Assembly (NCBI GenBank): GCA_949126835.1
Contig: OX421498.1
Span: 564,501-628,500 of the forward strand
Origin: Anisus vortex
Lineage: Eukaryota; Mollusca; Gastropoda; Planorbidae
Length of the DNA stretch: 64,000 nt
Direction: 5' to 3'
The notes beneath the pieces are model-generated. The model saw only the letters and a list, made by a program, of their open reading frames with translations. It searched no databases and had not been told where the DNA came from. Below are positions 32,966 to 44,144 of the stretch, piece after piece (positions within the stretch are counted from its first letter, which is position 1; each line of letters opens with the position of its first letter). The translations under genes were made by a program, and so were the position numbers.

Positions 32966-33164
32966 CCTTCACTCACCTGAACGGGAGAACAATACTTTTC
33001 TATATCCCACCCCAAGGCGATGCCGCTAGACCCCACTCGTTAGGACCTCACTGGAACTAATGTGAATCCATGCAAACTACGTAAATGTACATATTTAAAA
33101 GACTTATATTTACGCTCATATTACTCTAAAAAAAATAATGGTTCTTATTTTGTTCAAGAGTTGA

Positions 33165-33255
33165 TCCGGGCAAAGACTGGGTTGCATGAAAAAAAATAGG
33201 AAAATCATCTACATCACTAATTATAACCTCAATTAAAATGCAAAACTAATATCAA
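33165..33255 (+). mobile_element. LINE remnant (SFFP-type family), decayed
   Basis: AAAGACTGGGTTGCATGAAA, then AGGAAAATCATCTACATCAC resembles the NGLPE...RKTSKLTSF end block of the 9290 copy. Confidence 0.35.
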
Positions 33256-33259
33256 GCCA

Positions 33260-34090
33260 CGGGTAAGCATGCAAATATAACAGAGCGCCTGTAATATTAA
33301 AGGTAAGATCACCCTCGATCACAACGATGTCTGTTACACAGAAATAATTAGCCAATCAAAATCTATGTCTTATTTATAGCATTAATTCAGCACTTCTCAA
33401 ACTTATATTTGTGTGAACTTAACCTTTAATATCAGCTTGTCTAGCCTATATTGAACAAATACCAAGTTGGATAATCAACAGATAGAAATTCTTCTGCAAT
33501 CGGGTATTTTTTCTTTCGTGGCCCCGGTAATCGTTGGCCTCCCGGAATTTGAGAACCTCTTCTCTTATATATTTCCTTCACCAAATCTTTTGACCCGTAA
33601 GCGTCTACAAAAAGTGCTGCACTTTAGTGAAAGTTAATCTCCAAAATCCAAATCTTCCACTTCAAGGCATAACGCTTGAAGATAATTTCCCAAACCGTTT
33701 TCTCCCTTCACATCCAGCGGCGGCAGCATAAACAACAACAACAGCATCATATAAACAACCGACAATTAACTAACAATAGCACGCGCTCTTACGGAGCAAA
33801 TGTCACAGATGAATAGAAGAAACAACAAACACTATTCTAAAATATCTTGTCTGTCTGGATTATCAAGAAACTCGATCGCAGACTGGCGCTATTCAGAACA
33901 GACTAGACAATGGCAGTTTTAATGACATTGTTATTTCTCTTTCCCCAACAAGCAGATTACAGTGTGTGTATAGTTGTGGGGAGTGGGAGGCTTAGAGCTA
34001 AATGAGTTATTGTTGGCATGGATTGTTGTTTCAAGAAAACACAACTATTATTGTTTAGATGCATAGTTTTGGGAGTGAAGTAAGTAAAGT
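33260..34090. other. Intergenic; one small secreted-looking frame on the minus strand (33639-33755)
   Basis: On the minus strand MMLLLLFMLPPLDVKGENGL continues to a stop after about 38 residues (YLQALCLEVEDLDFGD). A hydrophobic start and acidic end look like a tiny secreted peptide, but there is no second line of support. Confidence 0.15.
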
Positions 34091-34097
34091 ATTCCTC

Positions 34098-34250
34098 GGA
34101 CCAGATTCATCCATGGCGCCGGTGACGCAGCGTTCACTAGTTTCATTAGCCACGGCTTACGAGGAGATTGTGTGGTCAGCACAATGCCCAGTCGCCTTTA
34201 CTGCATCTAAAGTCAGGTAAAATCAGAGCTGGGTAGACTCAGGGAGACCA
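34098..34250 (-). mobile_element. SINE family A, 3' part
   Basis: GGACCAGATTCATCCATGGC, GTTTCATTAGCCACGGC, TGTGTGGTCAGCACAATGCC and GAGCTGGGTAGACTCAGGG match the family in reverse. The 5' head is missing and replaced by the GC-rich block that follows. Confidence 0.6.
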
Positions 34251-34251
34251 A

Positions 34252-34612
34252 GCGGAAGCGTGAAGCCTGGCGCCCAGACTATATGCCTGAACATCCAGGC
34301 ACCAGGACGGGTTTAAGACGGGCTTTTGTGTTCATCGCTTCCTCCCCACCAAGTCTTGAAGCCTCTCGGCAGTGCAATGATCCTCGGACGCGCAACAGGG
34401 GCTGTTCCCATATGCCTTCGCCCACCGGGTGTGCTCTTATATGTAAGCGTACCGGTGGTTTCCACGCCTCGACAGATTTTGTGCCCCCGTGCGTACAAAA
34501 GTCAACTGTACCTACCTACACAGCTCATCTATGTCCGTTGCTTCGTGTGCAGAGGTCATGAACTCTGGGGTCACGATGACGTCAGCGGAAGCGTGAAGCC
34601 TGGCCTCCAGAC
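34252..34612. repeat. GC-rich block flanked by 28-bp direct repeats
   Basis: GCGGAAGCGTGAAGCCTGGC begins at 34252 and again at 34584, each followed by xxCCAGACT, enclosing about 300 bp of GC-rich sequence open on both strands. It could be a short solo element, a tandem dimer start or a processed fragment; its origin is unknown. Confidence 0.5.
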
Positions 34613-34801
34613 TGTCACAATCATAGATGCTCCGCGGACAGTAAGAGTTGTCGCTCGCTGTAACGATCGCCGCTGAAATGGGAGGGAAAAAAAGACAATT
34701 TATTTCACTTGGTCAGTGGCGTATCTACACCTTCTACGGGGAGGGAGGGGGGTGACGGGAGAAAAAGTACATTTTGTCAGAGTTTAAAATTGTTCAACCA
34801 A

Positions 34802-35094
34802 CCAGACTATAAAAAGATGGACCACTTGCTTTAATATTTCTACTATTTGATGACTCGAATGACTTCTTTTCGGAATTCCCGATTTCCTTTTGCACTGTAC
34901 ACCTCCGTTTTACTTAGGCTAATCGCTATGATTTTTTCAATGAAAAATTAAAATCGAAAGTTGTATACAGCGGTAATATTTAGGCAAACTTAGGAGCGTA
35001 GAAGTCATTTAATACTGCGTTATTGGATGCGCACTTAAAAATAACAAATAAGCTCTAAAAAAAGAACAAGCGGCCCATCTAATTATAGTCTTTG
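34802..35094. mobile_element. Non-autonomous hAT-like MITE, copy 2
   Basis: Left end CCAGACTATAAAAAGATGGA CC, right end GCGGCCCATCTAATTATAGT CTTTG; flanks share AACCAAC. The inside shares TTGTATACAGCGG and GCGTTATTGG with copy 1. Confidence 0.6.
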
Positions 35095-35099
35095 AACCA

Positions 35100-35635
35100 A
35101 CAAATACATTACTTACTACATACTTCCAACATATCATAGCTATTCTTATTTGTTCTAATATTGAGTGACATAAACATTCTTTGGAAAGTAGGGTATGGAG
35201 GGGTGTATTCAAACTAGAAGAACGATGAGCCAAAGTTTACAATTAAATGAACATCTTATGTATGTAAATAAAATTAACAAGAGGTTCTTTGATTTCTTCA
35301 TCCCTACACCCACCTTCGACTAAATAGCCTTGACACTAATCATAAACCTTAATTCTATCGCTAACCCCTTTACGTGTCAGAATCACTGCTTAAGTTGTAG
35401 TATGTTGCTCTAACAGGTCTATGACGTGCAGCAAATGTTCAAATTATTTTAATTTTTTTAAAGAAACTGACCATAACAATTTCGCCATAGACTTCGCATC
35501 AAAGAAACTGACCGTTACAATTTCGTCATCCTTTTTGTATCAAATAAACTGACCAGACTAGTTACGTCATCATCTGTATAAAAAAAACAACAGTTCACTC
35601 TAACGATTGCGTCATCAACTTGGTTTTAAAGAAAC
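35100..35635. other. Intergenic, short repeats of AAAGAAACTGACC
   Basis: 35455-35640 holds several loosely repeated phrases (AAAGAAACTGACCATAACAA TTTCG and relatives). No gene seen. Confidence 0.45.
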
Positions 35636-35639
35636 ATGC

Positions 35640-35871
35640 TTCTTTAGGGCCGGATTAAACTGGCCTCAAATCTCTACAAGCCTGAAGTGGCATTAAATTC
35701 TTTAGGGCCGGATTAAACTGGCCTCAAATCTCTACAAGCCTGAAGTGGCATTAAATTCTTTAGGGCCGGATTAAACTGGCCTCAAATCTCTACAAGCCTG
35801 AAGTGGCATTAAATTCTTTAGGGCCGGATTAAACTGGCCTCAAATCTCTACAAGCCTGAAGTGGCATTAAA
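35640..35871. repeat. 58-bp tandem repeat, 4 identical copies
   Basis: Unit begins TTCTTTAGGGCCGGATTAAA; copies start at 35640, 35698, 35756 and 35814 with no difference seen. Confidence 0.97.
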
Positions 35872-35874
35872 TCC

Positions 35875-36026
35875 CTCGCCAAAAACTTGAAAACCGACAT
35901 CTTCTTCTTTCTTAAACTCCCCCTTCCCCCAACCAGCTACTTTACTTTTAACGTTTTTCACTCGTTTAGTGACTGCTCCACGTCTGTCCTGACTTCACCT
36001 GATCCTGCTATAATGGTAGTCATTCC

Positions 36027-36061
<35 letters not shown>

Positions 36062-36243
36062 CACAAGTTAAGTCCCCCTGGGGACATTTAAGAAACATCA
36101 ATAGACAGTCAATGAATTTGTCCAATCAGGGCCAACTGTACGAAGCGATTATCTCAGGCTCCCCTGTTGACATTTAACAACTGGTGGTTGCTAAATACGG
36201 GAATAAACACATTCATCGCCATTGTGTTATGGACATACATAGA

Positions 36244-36282
<39 letters not shown>

Positions 36283-36775
36283 CTCTCTCTATCTTCCTCT
36301 ATTTGTCTCTCCCTGTCTCTCTGTACATACATATTCAGTCAGTAGCGTGAGTTGTGTCCCATTCCCAGCAAATAGTCTCTAACATTTCTAAAAGCTTTTG
36401 AATTTAAAGATGTCTTAAAAAAAACACCTAGGACCAGAAAGTTATGTAGGCTACTATTTGCAAAAGAAAAGCCATTAATGGTCTGGGTTTTTACTGTTAA
36501 CATGACTATGTTTTTACTTTCAACATGCGCCATATGTAATCCAGTCCATTCATATTTGCCGTTGTTTGGGAAAACATTTTTCTCTATGGAAGACCTCTGA
36601 AGAAATGACACAGATTGCCAATTCTATTGATACAATATTTCCTTTTGCTCCCTTGAACAGAGTACAATGGTCAAAATTGGAATCTCAAAAAGAATGTTCG
36701 TCTAAAAAGAAAAATAGCTTAATACCATTTTTATCATTTCTAGTCAAACAATGTTTTTTAAAGTATTGTTAATAT
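35875..36775. other. Intergenic with (TC)n at 36025-36060 and 36244-36290
   Basis: Only low-complexity tracts and AT-rich DNA. Frames here are not protein-like. Confidence 0.5.
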
Positions 36776-36779
36776 GGAT

Positions 36780-37010
36780 TCTATATTTTGTTTGTTCAGG
36801 CAACCCATTCCATGCCGTACGCCACTCGGGAAGAAAGAGTATATACATTAGTTCTCGCATAAGGGATAAGGACAGTGTTTTTTTCTTTTACGTTTATTTG
36901 AGCATTGCAACAGGCTGTGATTGGGTTGTATTTCTAAATCAGAGTTTAATGCCTTATGTATTGTTACTACTTCACTCTTTGCCCTCCAAAATTTGTTGTT
37001 AGACCGTGCA
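36780..37010 (-). mobile_element. LINE 3' end (SFFP-type family)
   Basis: Plus text TTTGTTCAGGCAACCCATTC, CACTCGGGAAGAAAGAGTAT and CTCGCATAAGGGATAAGGAC is the reverse of the YARTN...SFFP...NGLPE block. Confidence 0.65.
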
Positions 37011-37011
37011 A

Positions 37012-37480
37012 AGTGAAATAGACCAAAATAGACAAGTTTTAAAACATGTATAGACAAAACCCAACGAGGCATTAGAAAACAAATTTAAATTCAACCATCA
37101 ATTTTCAACTTTTATTTTTTACAATGTTGAAATATGAAAAAAAAAAAGCCATTTTGAGAAGTTTCTATCTGGACGTATTCATCTATTCTCTAATATCTAG
37201 TTTCTCCATCTATTTATCTCTTCCACTTCATGTCTCTATTTCATTCACATTTATCCCCCCTACCCCCCTTCTTCTCATTTTTCATTAACTTTGAGCTATT
37301 TACTCAGCATAGACAGCAAACTTTGCACAGAATCGTCTCCCTTTTTTTTCTGGAATATTTTGGGTTATCTTCCCTTTACCTCCTTTAGGTTTACTCATTT
37401 TTCTACATTGCCCTTCTCTCTATCACTCTTTCTATAGATTATATACCTCCCTCCCTCTCTTTCTCACTTTCTGACTATTC
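37012..37480. other. Intergenic, pyrimidine-rich
   Basis: CTCT-rich from 37190. No gene seen. Confidence 0.5.
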
Positions 37481-37488
37481 CTCTAGCT

Positions 37489-37843
37489 CAGGGGTCGGGA
37501 ACCTTTTTGTCTTAGAGAGCCTTGGATACCACATATTTTGAATAGCAATTATGTGAGAGCCATCCATACATTATGTTTAAAACTTAAAATTCAAGTAAAT
37601 GTGTGCATTTTGTGTAATTTCAACACTAAAAGTACAATAATTATGTCTCTGAATTCTTCTTATGCTGAGCTGCTGTAGACTTAAGCTCATTTGTAGAATG
37701 AAATATTGATATGCAATTAATATGTAGATCAAAAAGTCTAACAAAAAACTTTTTTTTTTAATGATCGAACATTTGTCTGAGAGCCAGATGCAGCCATGAA
37801 AGGAGCCACACCTGGCTCGCGAGCCATGGGTTCCCGACCCCTG
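37489..37843. mobile_element. Non-autonomous hAT element (OC1/Charlie-like), complete, 355 bp
   Basis: Seen: perfect terminal inverted repeats CAGGGGTCGGGAACC at 37489 and its complement ending at 37843, flanked by a perfect 8-bp target duplication CTCTAGCT (37481-37488 and 37844-37851). Subterminal sequence includes GAGAGCCAGATGCAGCCATG and GGCTCGCGAGCC. The 8-bp duplication and CAGGGG ends define hAT. The ends resemble the vertebrate OC1/Charlie type from memory. No coding capacity. Confidence 0.88.
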
Positions 37844-37851
37844 CTCTAGCT

Positions 37852-38345
37852 AATATATCTCCCTCTCTCTTGAATTTCACTCTTTCATAGGAGAATCTCT
37901 CTTCGTCTGTCACTCATTCTCTCTCATATCTTGCATCTCCCCCCTACATTTCTCTCTATTCCATACATTCACTTCTCTAACCATTCGTCTCCTCTTCTAT
38001 CTCTCAACTTCAACTTTCTCTCTCCCATCTTTCTTATCTTTTCTCTCTATTCTGTCTACAACCTCTCTCCCTCTACCACCTCCTCTTTTCTCTCTCTCTC
38101 ACTTCCGTTTCTCCATCTTTTATCTATTCAAACCCTGTCACTCTCTGAACTCGCACACTCTCCCTCTCTCTCTCTATCTTTCCAGCTCTTTTACCTCTTA
38201 TATACCCCATTCCCCAATATCTCTTATCTTCTCCTCTCTCTTATTTCTGCGCCTTCTGAAACTCTCTTTCTCTCTCTATCTCTCTCGTAGACTCTCGTCC
38301 ATACCTCTGAGTACAGATATCATTCATTCTCTCATTCATTAAAAA
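37852..38345. repeat. CT-rich low-complexity region
   Basis: Pyrimidine-rich strand with CTCTCTCT cores. The 119-residue plus frame is a composition artefact. Confidence 0.7.
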
Positions 38346-38429
38346 AAAGAAAAATCATCTCAAGATTAAAATGTCACAATCTTAAACTTAATAAAAAAAA
38401 ATTGTTCATGAGTGTATGCCCTGATAAAG

Positions 38430-38435
38430 AGTGAC

Positions 38436-38494
<59 letters not shown>

Positions 38495-38495
38495 A
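38430..38495. repeat. (GA)n microsatellite
   Basis: GAAAGAAAGA followed by about 22 GA units. Confidence 0.95.
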
Positions 38496-38651
38496 GGAGA
38501 TATTGTATCTCCCTGTTCAAATATCATTTCTTCACCCAATCTTCGACGTTGTGACATATTTTACATGGGCGGAAAAAAACAACAATAACATCACACTACT
38601 GAAAGATTAAATTACACATATAACATATAATTATGTGGGATGCATGAGTTA

Positions 38652-38743
38652 GGTGTGTGATGTGTGATGTGTGATGTGTGATGTGTGATAAGTGATGTGT
38701 GATGTGTGATGTGTGATGTTTGATGTGTGATGTGTGATGTGTG
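38652..38743. repeat. (GATGTGTG)n microsatellite
   Basis: About 11 octamer units with two interruptions (AAGTGATG, TTTGATG). Confidence 0.95.
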
Positions 38744-39174
38744 ATGGGGAGGAGGGCGGAATGCGTGTTTGTGGTCGCCCTCACGATCTTCCTGGCGTAT
38801 TATTTTTAAAAGGGTGTCACATTTTCCACTGCGTCCTAGTCAAATAATAAAAAACAAATTCCATGAAATCAAAAAGACAGAAAGTAGAAAAATGGATAAA
38901 ACTCCATTAACTGGATTCACGCTGAGAATATTTTTTTGTTTTGTTTTCCATAGGCGGCATCTCATGGTTTTATTCATGGGCGTCTCTATAATATTTTTTT
39001 TCCTTGGGAGAGAGGACAAACCAATCTATTTAGTAGATAATTCTTGAAACTAACTTACCAGATACCAGAGACCATCTGTGTATCTATCTAAACTACTAAC
39101 CGTCTAATTATCTATCTATATATATCTATCACTCTGTTCATCTATTGACCATAAACGTATATCTGTCTAATTAT

Positions 39175-39227
39175 CGCTCTCTCTCTCCTTCTCTCTCTCT
39201 CTCCCTCTCTCTCTCTCTCCCTCACTC

Positions 39228-39297
<70 letters not shown>
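39175..39297. repeat. (TC)n / (TA)n microsatellite next to a LINE end
   Basis: (TC)n from about 39176 to 39267 then (TA)n to about 39297. It lies about 20 bp from the LINE remnant and may be its tail. Confidence 0.9.
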
Positions 39298-39300
<3 letters not shown>

Positions 39301-39317
39301 TAATGTATGTTAAAAAT

Positions 39318-39620
39318 GTTGTTAAATTACTAGTTTTCCTGGTTGGTTCAGGCAACCTGTTTCATGCCCGAATGCCAATCGGGAAGAAAGAGTACTTATA
39401 TGCATTTGTTCTCGCATAGGGGATAAGGAAAGTGTTTTTGTCTTTATGTTTATTTGAGCTTTGCAACAGGTTGTTATTGGGTTGTATTTCTATATTAGAG
39501 TTTAATGCCTTATGCATTATTACTATTATCCACTAGTGTTTTTAGGTTTAGTGATTTGACTAATGGTGTTACTCTTGTTAGTTGGGAATATTCACTAGTT
39601 ATGAACCTTGCAGCTTTTTT
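39318..39620 (-). mobile_element. LINE 3' end (SFFP-type family)
   Basis: Minus strand encodes YARTNAYKYSFFPIGIR, then a near-WNGLPE block and PEPTRKTSNLTTF. One of the better copies, with the longer upstream part AATACAACCCAATAACAACC. Confidence 0.7.
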
Positions 39621-39624
39621 AAAA

Positions 39625-40017
39625 ATTAGGATGCATATTCAAGTATTGGCCTAACTAATGTGAGCTATCATTTTAATTTTATATTCTTATGACATTTCTC
39701 AAAGTTATTTCTTTTTAGCCTAATGTTTTGTTAGATTTTTAAAATTTACTTCATCAATATGCAGATTACAAGATTGTACATTTTTTATGACTTTCCGAAA
39801 CTTGTTTAAGTAATATGATTCTGAAATCTAGATGAACAAATCATCTATTATATAACATTCACTGAGTCATTAGTCTTTTAATAATATATTTATCAATTCC
39901 TGGAATTTCATGTCGAAGTTTGTGATTTCCTTCTTCCTGTGCTGTGGGCGGTGTAATATGTTAAGACGAAGATGCTATGAACTTCTATCTTGTGCTAAGT
40001 TTGAGCTTGGCCTGCTC

Positions 40018-40062
<45 letters not shown>

Positions 40063-41285
40063 ACGTAATAAGGTTGTCATTTCCGACCTGTCATTTGACG
40101 TGGCGTCTTGACAGGTTTTAATCACATAATCCTGAATACAATCTTCTTCAAAACAAAAACACACACACACACACACATTGAGCCAGTCTTTAACAAAATG
40201 TTGACTATAAGTACACAAAGGCATAACTAGTGGTAATGGCACCATGGGGCGCCTGGCGTGGGTTTCAAAATGAGCACTTATTTAAAAATGGTAGCTCTCA
40301 TTTCTTAATAAGCTTAAGTACATAGATGTTAAGTAAGTTTAAAGTAAGTGCCAGTTTTGGCGCCTGTTCAAAATTTGGCGCTTGGAGCTGCCGTCTCCTC
40401 CGGCCCTAATAGTGTACGCTGCTATGTATTATTAGAAATACTAAAAAGATGGGAAATAAGCTTAATGCCTTTATATGGATAGTAAAACTATATTCAAGGC
40501 ATTCGGTTCAATGAATAATTAAAGATAGAACAAGGGTTCTCAAACTTTATAGACGTTAGTACAATTTTCTTGTTCTCAATTTCGAAGCAAGTCTAGTTTT
40601 CACTACAGAAGATGTTAGCACGCTGCACATTGCACATATCGCTTTCCGTTGTACATGTCAGATGTTGTGATATGGGGTCCTGATCTGACCAGTAGTTGGA
40701 GGACACATGACATGAAGATTTGTATGATTAAACTTTTAGGGATAGTCTGTTACACGTAAGATAAGATAGATATAGAGAAATCGAGATAGATAAATAGATA
40801 AACAGATACAGATACATACATACAGTTAGATGAGTAGATATATGTATAGATATATAGATAGATACATAGATAGATAGTTGGTTTGACAGACAGCTAGCTA
40901 GCTAGATATATTGATAGATAGAGATTGACTCAGAGATAGACGAATACATAGACGAAACAGCAGCCACCGAGAAGGCAATACATCAAATTCTCTATCCCAC
41001 GCAAATCTATTCTTTCCATTCATAACCACTCCACCCCCACCTCGCCCCGACGTCTATTTCAGAAACTCTATATATCACACTTTATTCTCCTGTCCTCTGC
41101 AAGTTCCGACCATGATATCAATGCCTTAATAAAGAGCCGCCCTTTGGGGCCGCCCCAGGTAATTAATTGGTGCGACCCGTATGCTTTATATCTGTATACA
41201 GGAATCATACGTCACGCCTAACGCTTTGTAATATTGTGTGAGGGGGAAAACGGCCATGTAACAATCAGGCAATATGAATAGCGGC
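39625..41285. other. Intergenic; (GA)n at 40018-40060, degenerate (GATA)n at 40765-40930
   Basis: Also a 40225-40395 stretch with repeated GGCGCCTG / TGGCGCTTGGAG phrases and ending CTCCGGCCCTAATAG, which may be a decayed DNA transposon. No gene seen. Confidence 0.45.
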
Positions 41286-41290
41286 ATATT

Positions 41291-41425
41291 TTGTGTCTGC
41301 CGTGTCTGCTGTGTCTCCTGTGTATGCCGTGTCTGCCGTGTCTCCTGTGTCTGCCGTGTCTGCTGTGTCTCCTGTGTCTGCCGTGTCTGCCCTGTCTCCT
41401 ATGTCTGCCGTGTCTGTTTGTGTTT
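41291..41425. repeat. 9-bp tandem repeat (GTGTCTGCC type), about 15 copies
   Basis: Units alternate GTGTCTGCC, GTGTCTGCT and GTGTCTCCT. Multiple of 3, hence open frames (SAVSAVSPV on plus, DTADTGDTA on minus). Confidence 0.93.
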
Positions 41426-41509
41426 GCGTGTGTTTGCGTGGGTTTGAAATGCTACGAAACATATCACAAAGCTGGTAATGTTTTTTATCCAAACGATATG
41501 ACACATGGT

Positions 41510-41765
41510 ACACGGTGTTGTGGTAAAGCGCTAGCATTGTCGATCTTATTGTATCGGGTTTGAATCCATGTTTAATGGCGACCGTTCCAAAAGTCTGGCA
41601 TCCATGTTGTTCATTTCTCCAGAGGTTCTGATAGAATGTCCACGAATCTACCAGGATCTGATGATTAATTGGCATCGGTTGAGGAGAAAAGTAATGGCGG
41701 TAACGGCATTGTGCTGGCCACACAATCTATGCCATAGCCACAACTACCAGTGAAATTATTTTACT
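41510..41765 (+). mobile_element. tRNA-derived SINE (family A)
   Basis: TATCGGGTTTGAATCCATG is a clear B-box, and the tail holds GGCATTGTGCTGGCCACACA ATC. The middle differs from other copies. Head GTTGTGGTAAAGCGCTAGCA is tRNA-like. Confidence 0.6.
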
Positions 41766-41769
41766 GCAT

Positions 41770-42478
41770 CAATTAAACAATTAAGAAAAAAAAAAGATAA
41801 GTGAACAGTGCACAATCACAATGGAATACTGTCTGCTGTATAATTTACTAGCTAAACATTCCAGACCTCAGAAAATATCTGCAAAGTATAGAACTACAAA
41901 CACGGTTCATCAAAGACATACAGGAACTCGATGTTTGAATAGAGAGAAGGCATAAACTCATTTTCAAAATGAAAAATAGCTAACAAACTTACTGGGATTG
42001 AAAAAGACGCAGAAAATCAAATAGGGCTTTAGGAGGAGTGGGGGAGGGGAAGCTTGTACATGGAACCTTTGATGACATAAGGTCAGCTGCAAGTCAATGC
42101 CACAATGGCATGTCAATAAACTGACATTCGATGACATTTGTGCGATTTGATGTCTGTTTATTTCAGTCATGTTTAAACAGATGACAATGGAGGGAAAGAC
42201 TAAAATCAAATCACAAGCTTCTTATTTCAATCGATGTTTTGGTCATTTGTTGATTTAGACTTCATGAAAAGGTAAACAAATGTTCAGTTTTCTACGTCTG
42301 TTTTAAATTCAGTTGAAGTGTTTTGTTCGAAGTTGGCTAGTCTATTTCAGCATTTAATAATAATTGTTATTTAATTGGCGCTTGCATCCATGCTATTAAA
42401 TTTAGTGTTTTCAGTGCGCTCTCTGAATAAATTCTAGTGTCAGTTGTATTGGTAAGTAAGGCACACAGCTACTAGTCA
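41770..42478. other. Intergenic, nothing recognised
   Basis: AT-rich sequence. No frame with protein character. Confidence 0.5.
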
Positions 42479-42479
42479 A

Positions 42480-42862
42480 AGAGAAATACATTTAAGCTCT
42501 TTTTCAAATACTCTCTTGCCTGAAATTCTCCCAGTGCCTGAGGTAAACTGTTCCATAGAGAGGGCGCCACATATTAAAATGAGCGCACTCCCAGGGACTT
42601 CTTTTTGTGTCCAGCCACACTGGGAGATTTAAGTAGTGACTGTGATGAAGAGCGCAGTTTCCTTGATGGCACGTGCTTTGATATAAGTTCTCGAATTGTG
42701 ATTTATTCGCTTGATCACTGGCAGCCAGTGGAGATTCGTTAGAATCGGAAAAATATGATCCTGCTCCTTTACCCGAAAAACAATGCACGCCGCAGCGTTC
42801 TGCACATTCTGGATTCTTTTCAGAAGGTTCTGGGACAAACCGTGGCAGTAATTTAACCTTGA
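42480..42862 (-). mobile_element. LINE RT C-terminal region (L2/CR1-like), frameshifted
   Basis: Minus strand: SQNLLKRIQNVQNAAACIVF, then RVKEQDHIFPILTNLHWLPV and IKRINHN, which is the conserved RxQNAAARxV...HWLPVxxRI block. After frame changes, VAPSLWNSLPQALGEFQA continues REYLKKSLNVF. It is a pseudogene of a fourth LINE lineage. The HWLPV and PSLWNSLP motifs make the call firm. Confidence 0.8.
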
Positions 42863-42864
42863 CT

Positions 42865-43388
42865 GGATTAGAGAGACTGCTACTGTATTTATCTTAGAAA
42901 TTTAAAACGTTCGTTCCCCCCCCCCTCTCCTTTATTATTATTTTTTTTGCAATAAGTAGAAGAATGGTTGACCTCAGATATGGTGTGCAATTTATATATG
43001 AAGGGACTGTATGCCCAAGCACAATTACACGAACACATTAACCCAAAGTAATATAATATATTCCATTATTTTAACACCTGTTTGTAGTAATTTTATCTAA
43101 GGAGTAATACATTTAAAAAGCATTGCATTTCTTTAATCCACTATATTGTGTACAAGCGTGGTGACAATACAATAGTGAATATCTCATTGAGACTTGTCCA
43201 AACATGCAACATAAAGTTTATACAACAAGAGAAATGAAATTTACAATTATGTCATTACTTTATTAGGTGCAAAGGTCTTATATAAGATCTAATAAATAAG
43301 ACACAATTTTTTGCTTAGAAATTGGACTCAACTTCGAAGTAGAAAACTGTGCTAGTTGTAATAAAAATAGTTTAATAAGAAAACTAAA
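42865..43388. other. Intergenic, nothing recognised
   Basis: C run at 42918-42926, otherwise AT-rich. Confidence 0.5.
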
Positions 43389-43390
43389 CC

Positions 43391-43679
43391 CAAAGACTAT
43401 ATCATACGATGGACCGTTTGCTCTATTTTTAGAAATTATATTTTCTTTTTCCGTGCGCATCCATAGCTCTCTTAAATTACTTCTACGCTCCTACGATTGC
43501 ATTAAAGGTTTCCGCTGTATACAACTTTCGATTTCAATTTTCCATTGAGAAAATCATAGCGATTAAATAAAACGGAAGTGTACAATACAAAAGGGAATCA
43601 GGAATTCCGAAAATAAGTCATTCGAGTCATCGAATAGAAGAAATATTAAAGCAAGCGGTCCATCTTGTTATAGTCTTTG
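43391..43679. mobile_element. Non-autonomous hAT-like MITE, copy 3
   Basis: CAAAGACTATATCATACGAT to GGTCCATCTTGTTATAGTCT TTG, with both ends related through GGACCG(T/C)TTGCT and GCAAGCGGTCC. Flanks share TAAACC. Inside is in the opposite orientation to copy 2 (CCGCTGTATACAA versus TTGTATACAGCGG). Confidence 0.65.
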
Positions 43680-44144
43680 GTAAACCAAAAAAAAAAAGAA
43701 TTTTAAAAAGTAATTGTGTGTCTCGCCCCCCCCCGTTTGACGTCATATAGTGACAGTTCATTAGTGAATGCCACCATTATAGTCTCACTAATGTGAGAGT
43801 CTCACTAATTTATTCTTTACAAAACAGAATCATTGATCTCAGAGAAAGCGATTAGATTGTTTCCCCTTCAATGGTTTCACTGAAGGGGGCGCGAAAAAGA
43901 TGTTTTGCGGGAATTAATTATTCAGAGGCGTTGCACTGGGTGGCGGCTTATGAATTATTGCTTGAACCCTCCCTTCATGTAATACAAAAATTAATACAAC
44001 AAAAAACCAACATGATTTAGATGAACACGTAAAGCGGCCATTTCGAAAAGTATCTTTTAACAACAAGTTTATAGGATAGACAAGAGAAATTATTTGTGTC
44101 ATACAATAACAAAAATGAGACCAAGTCTTATCGCGTCAGAATTA

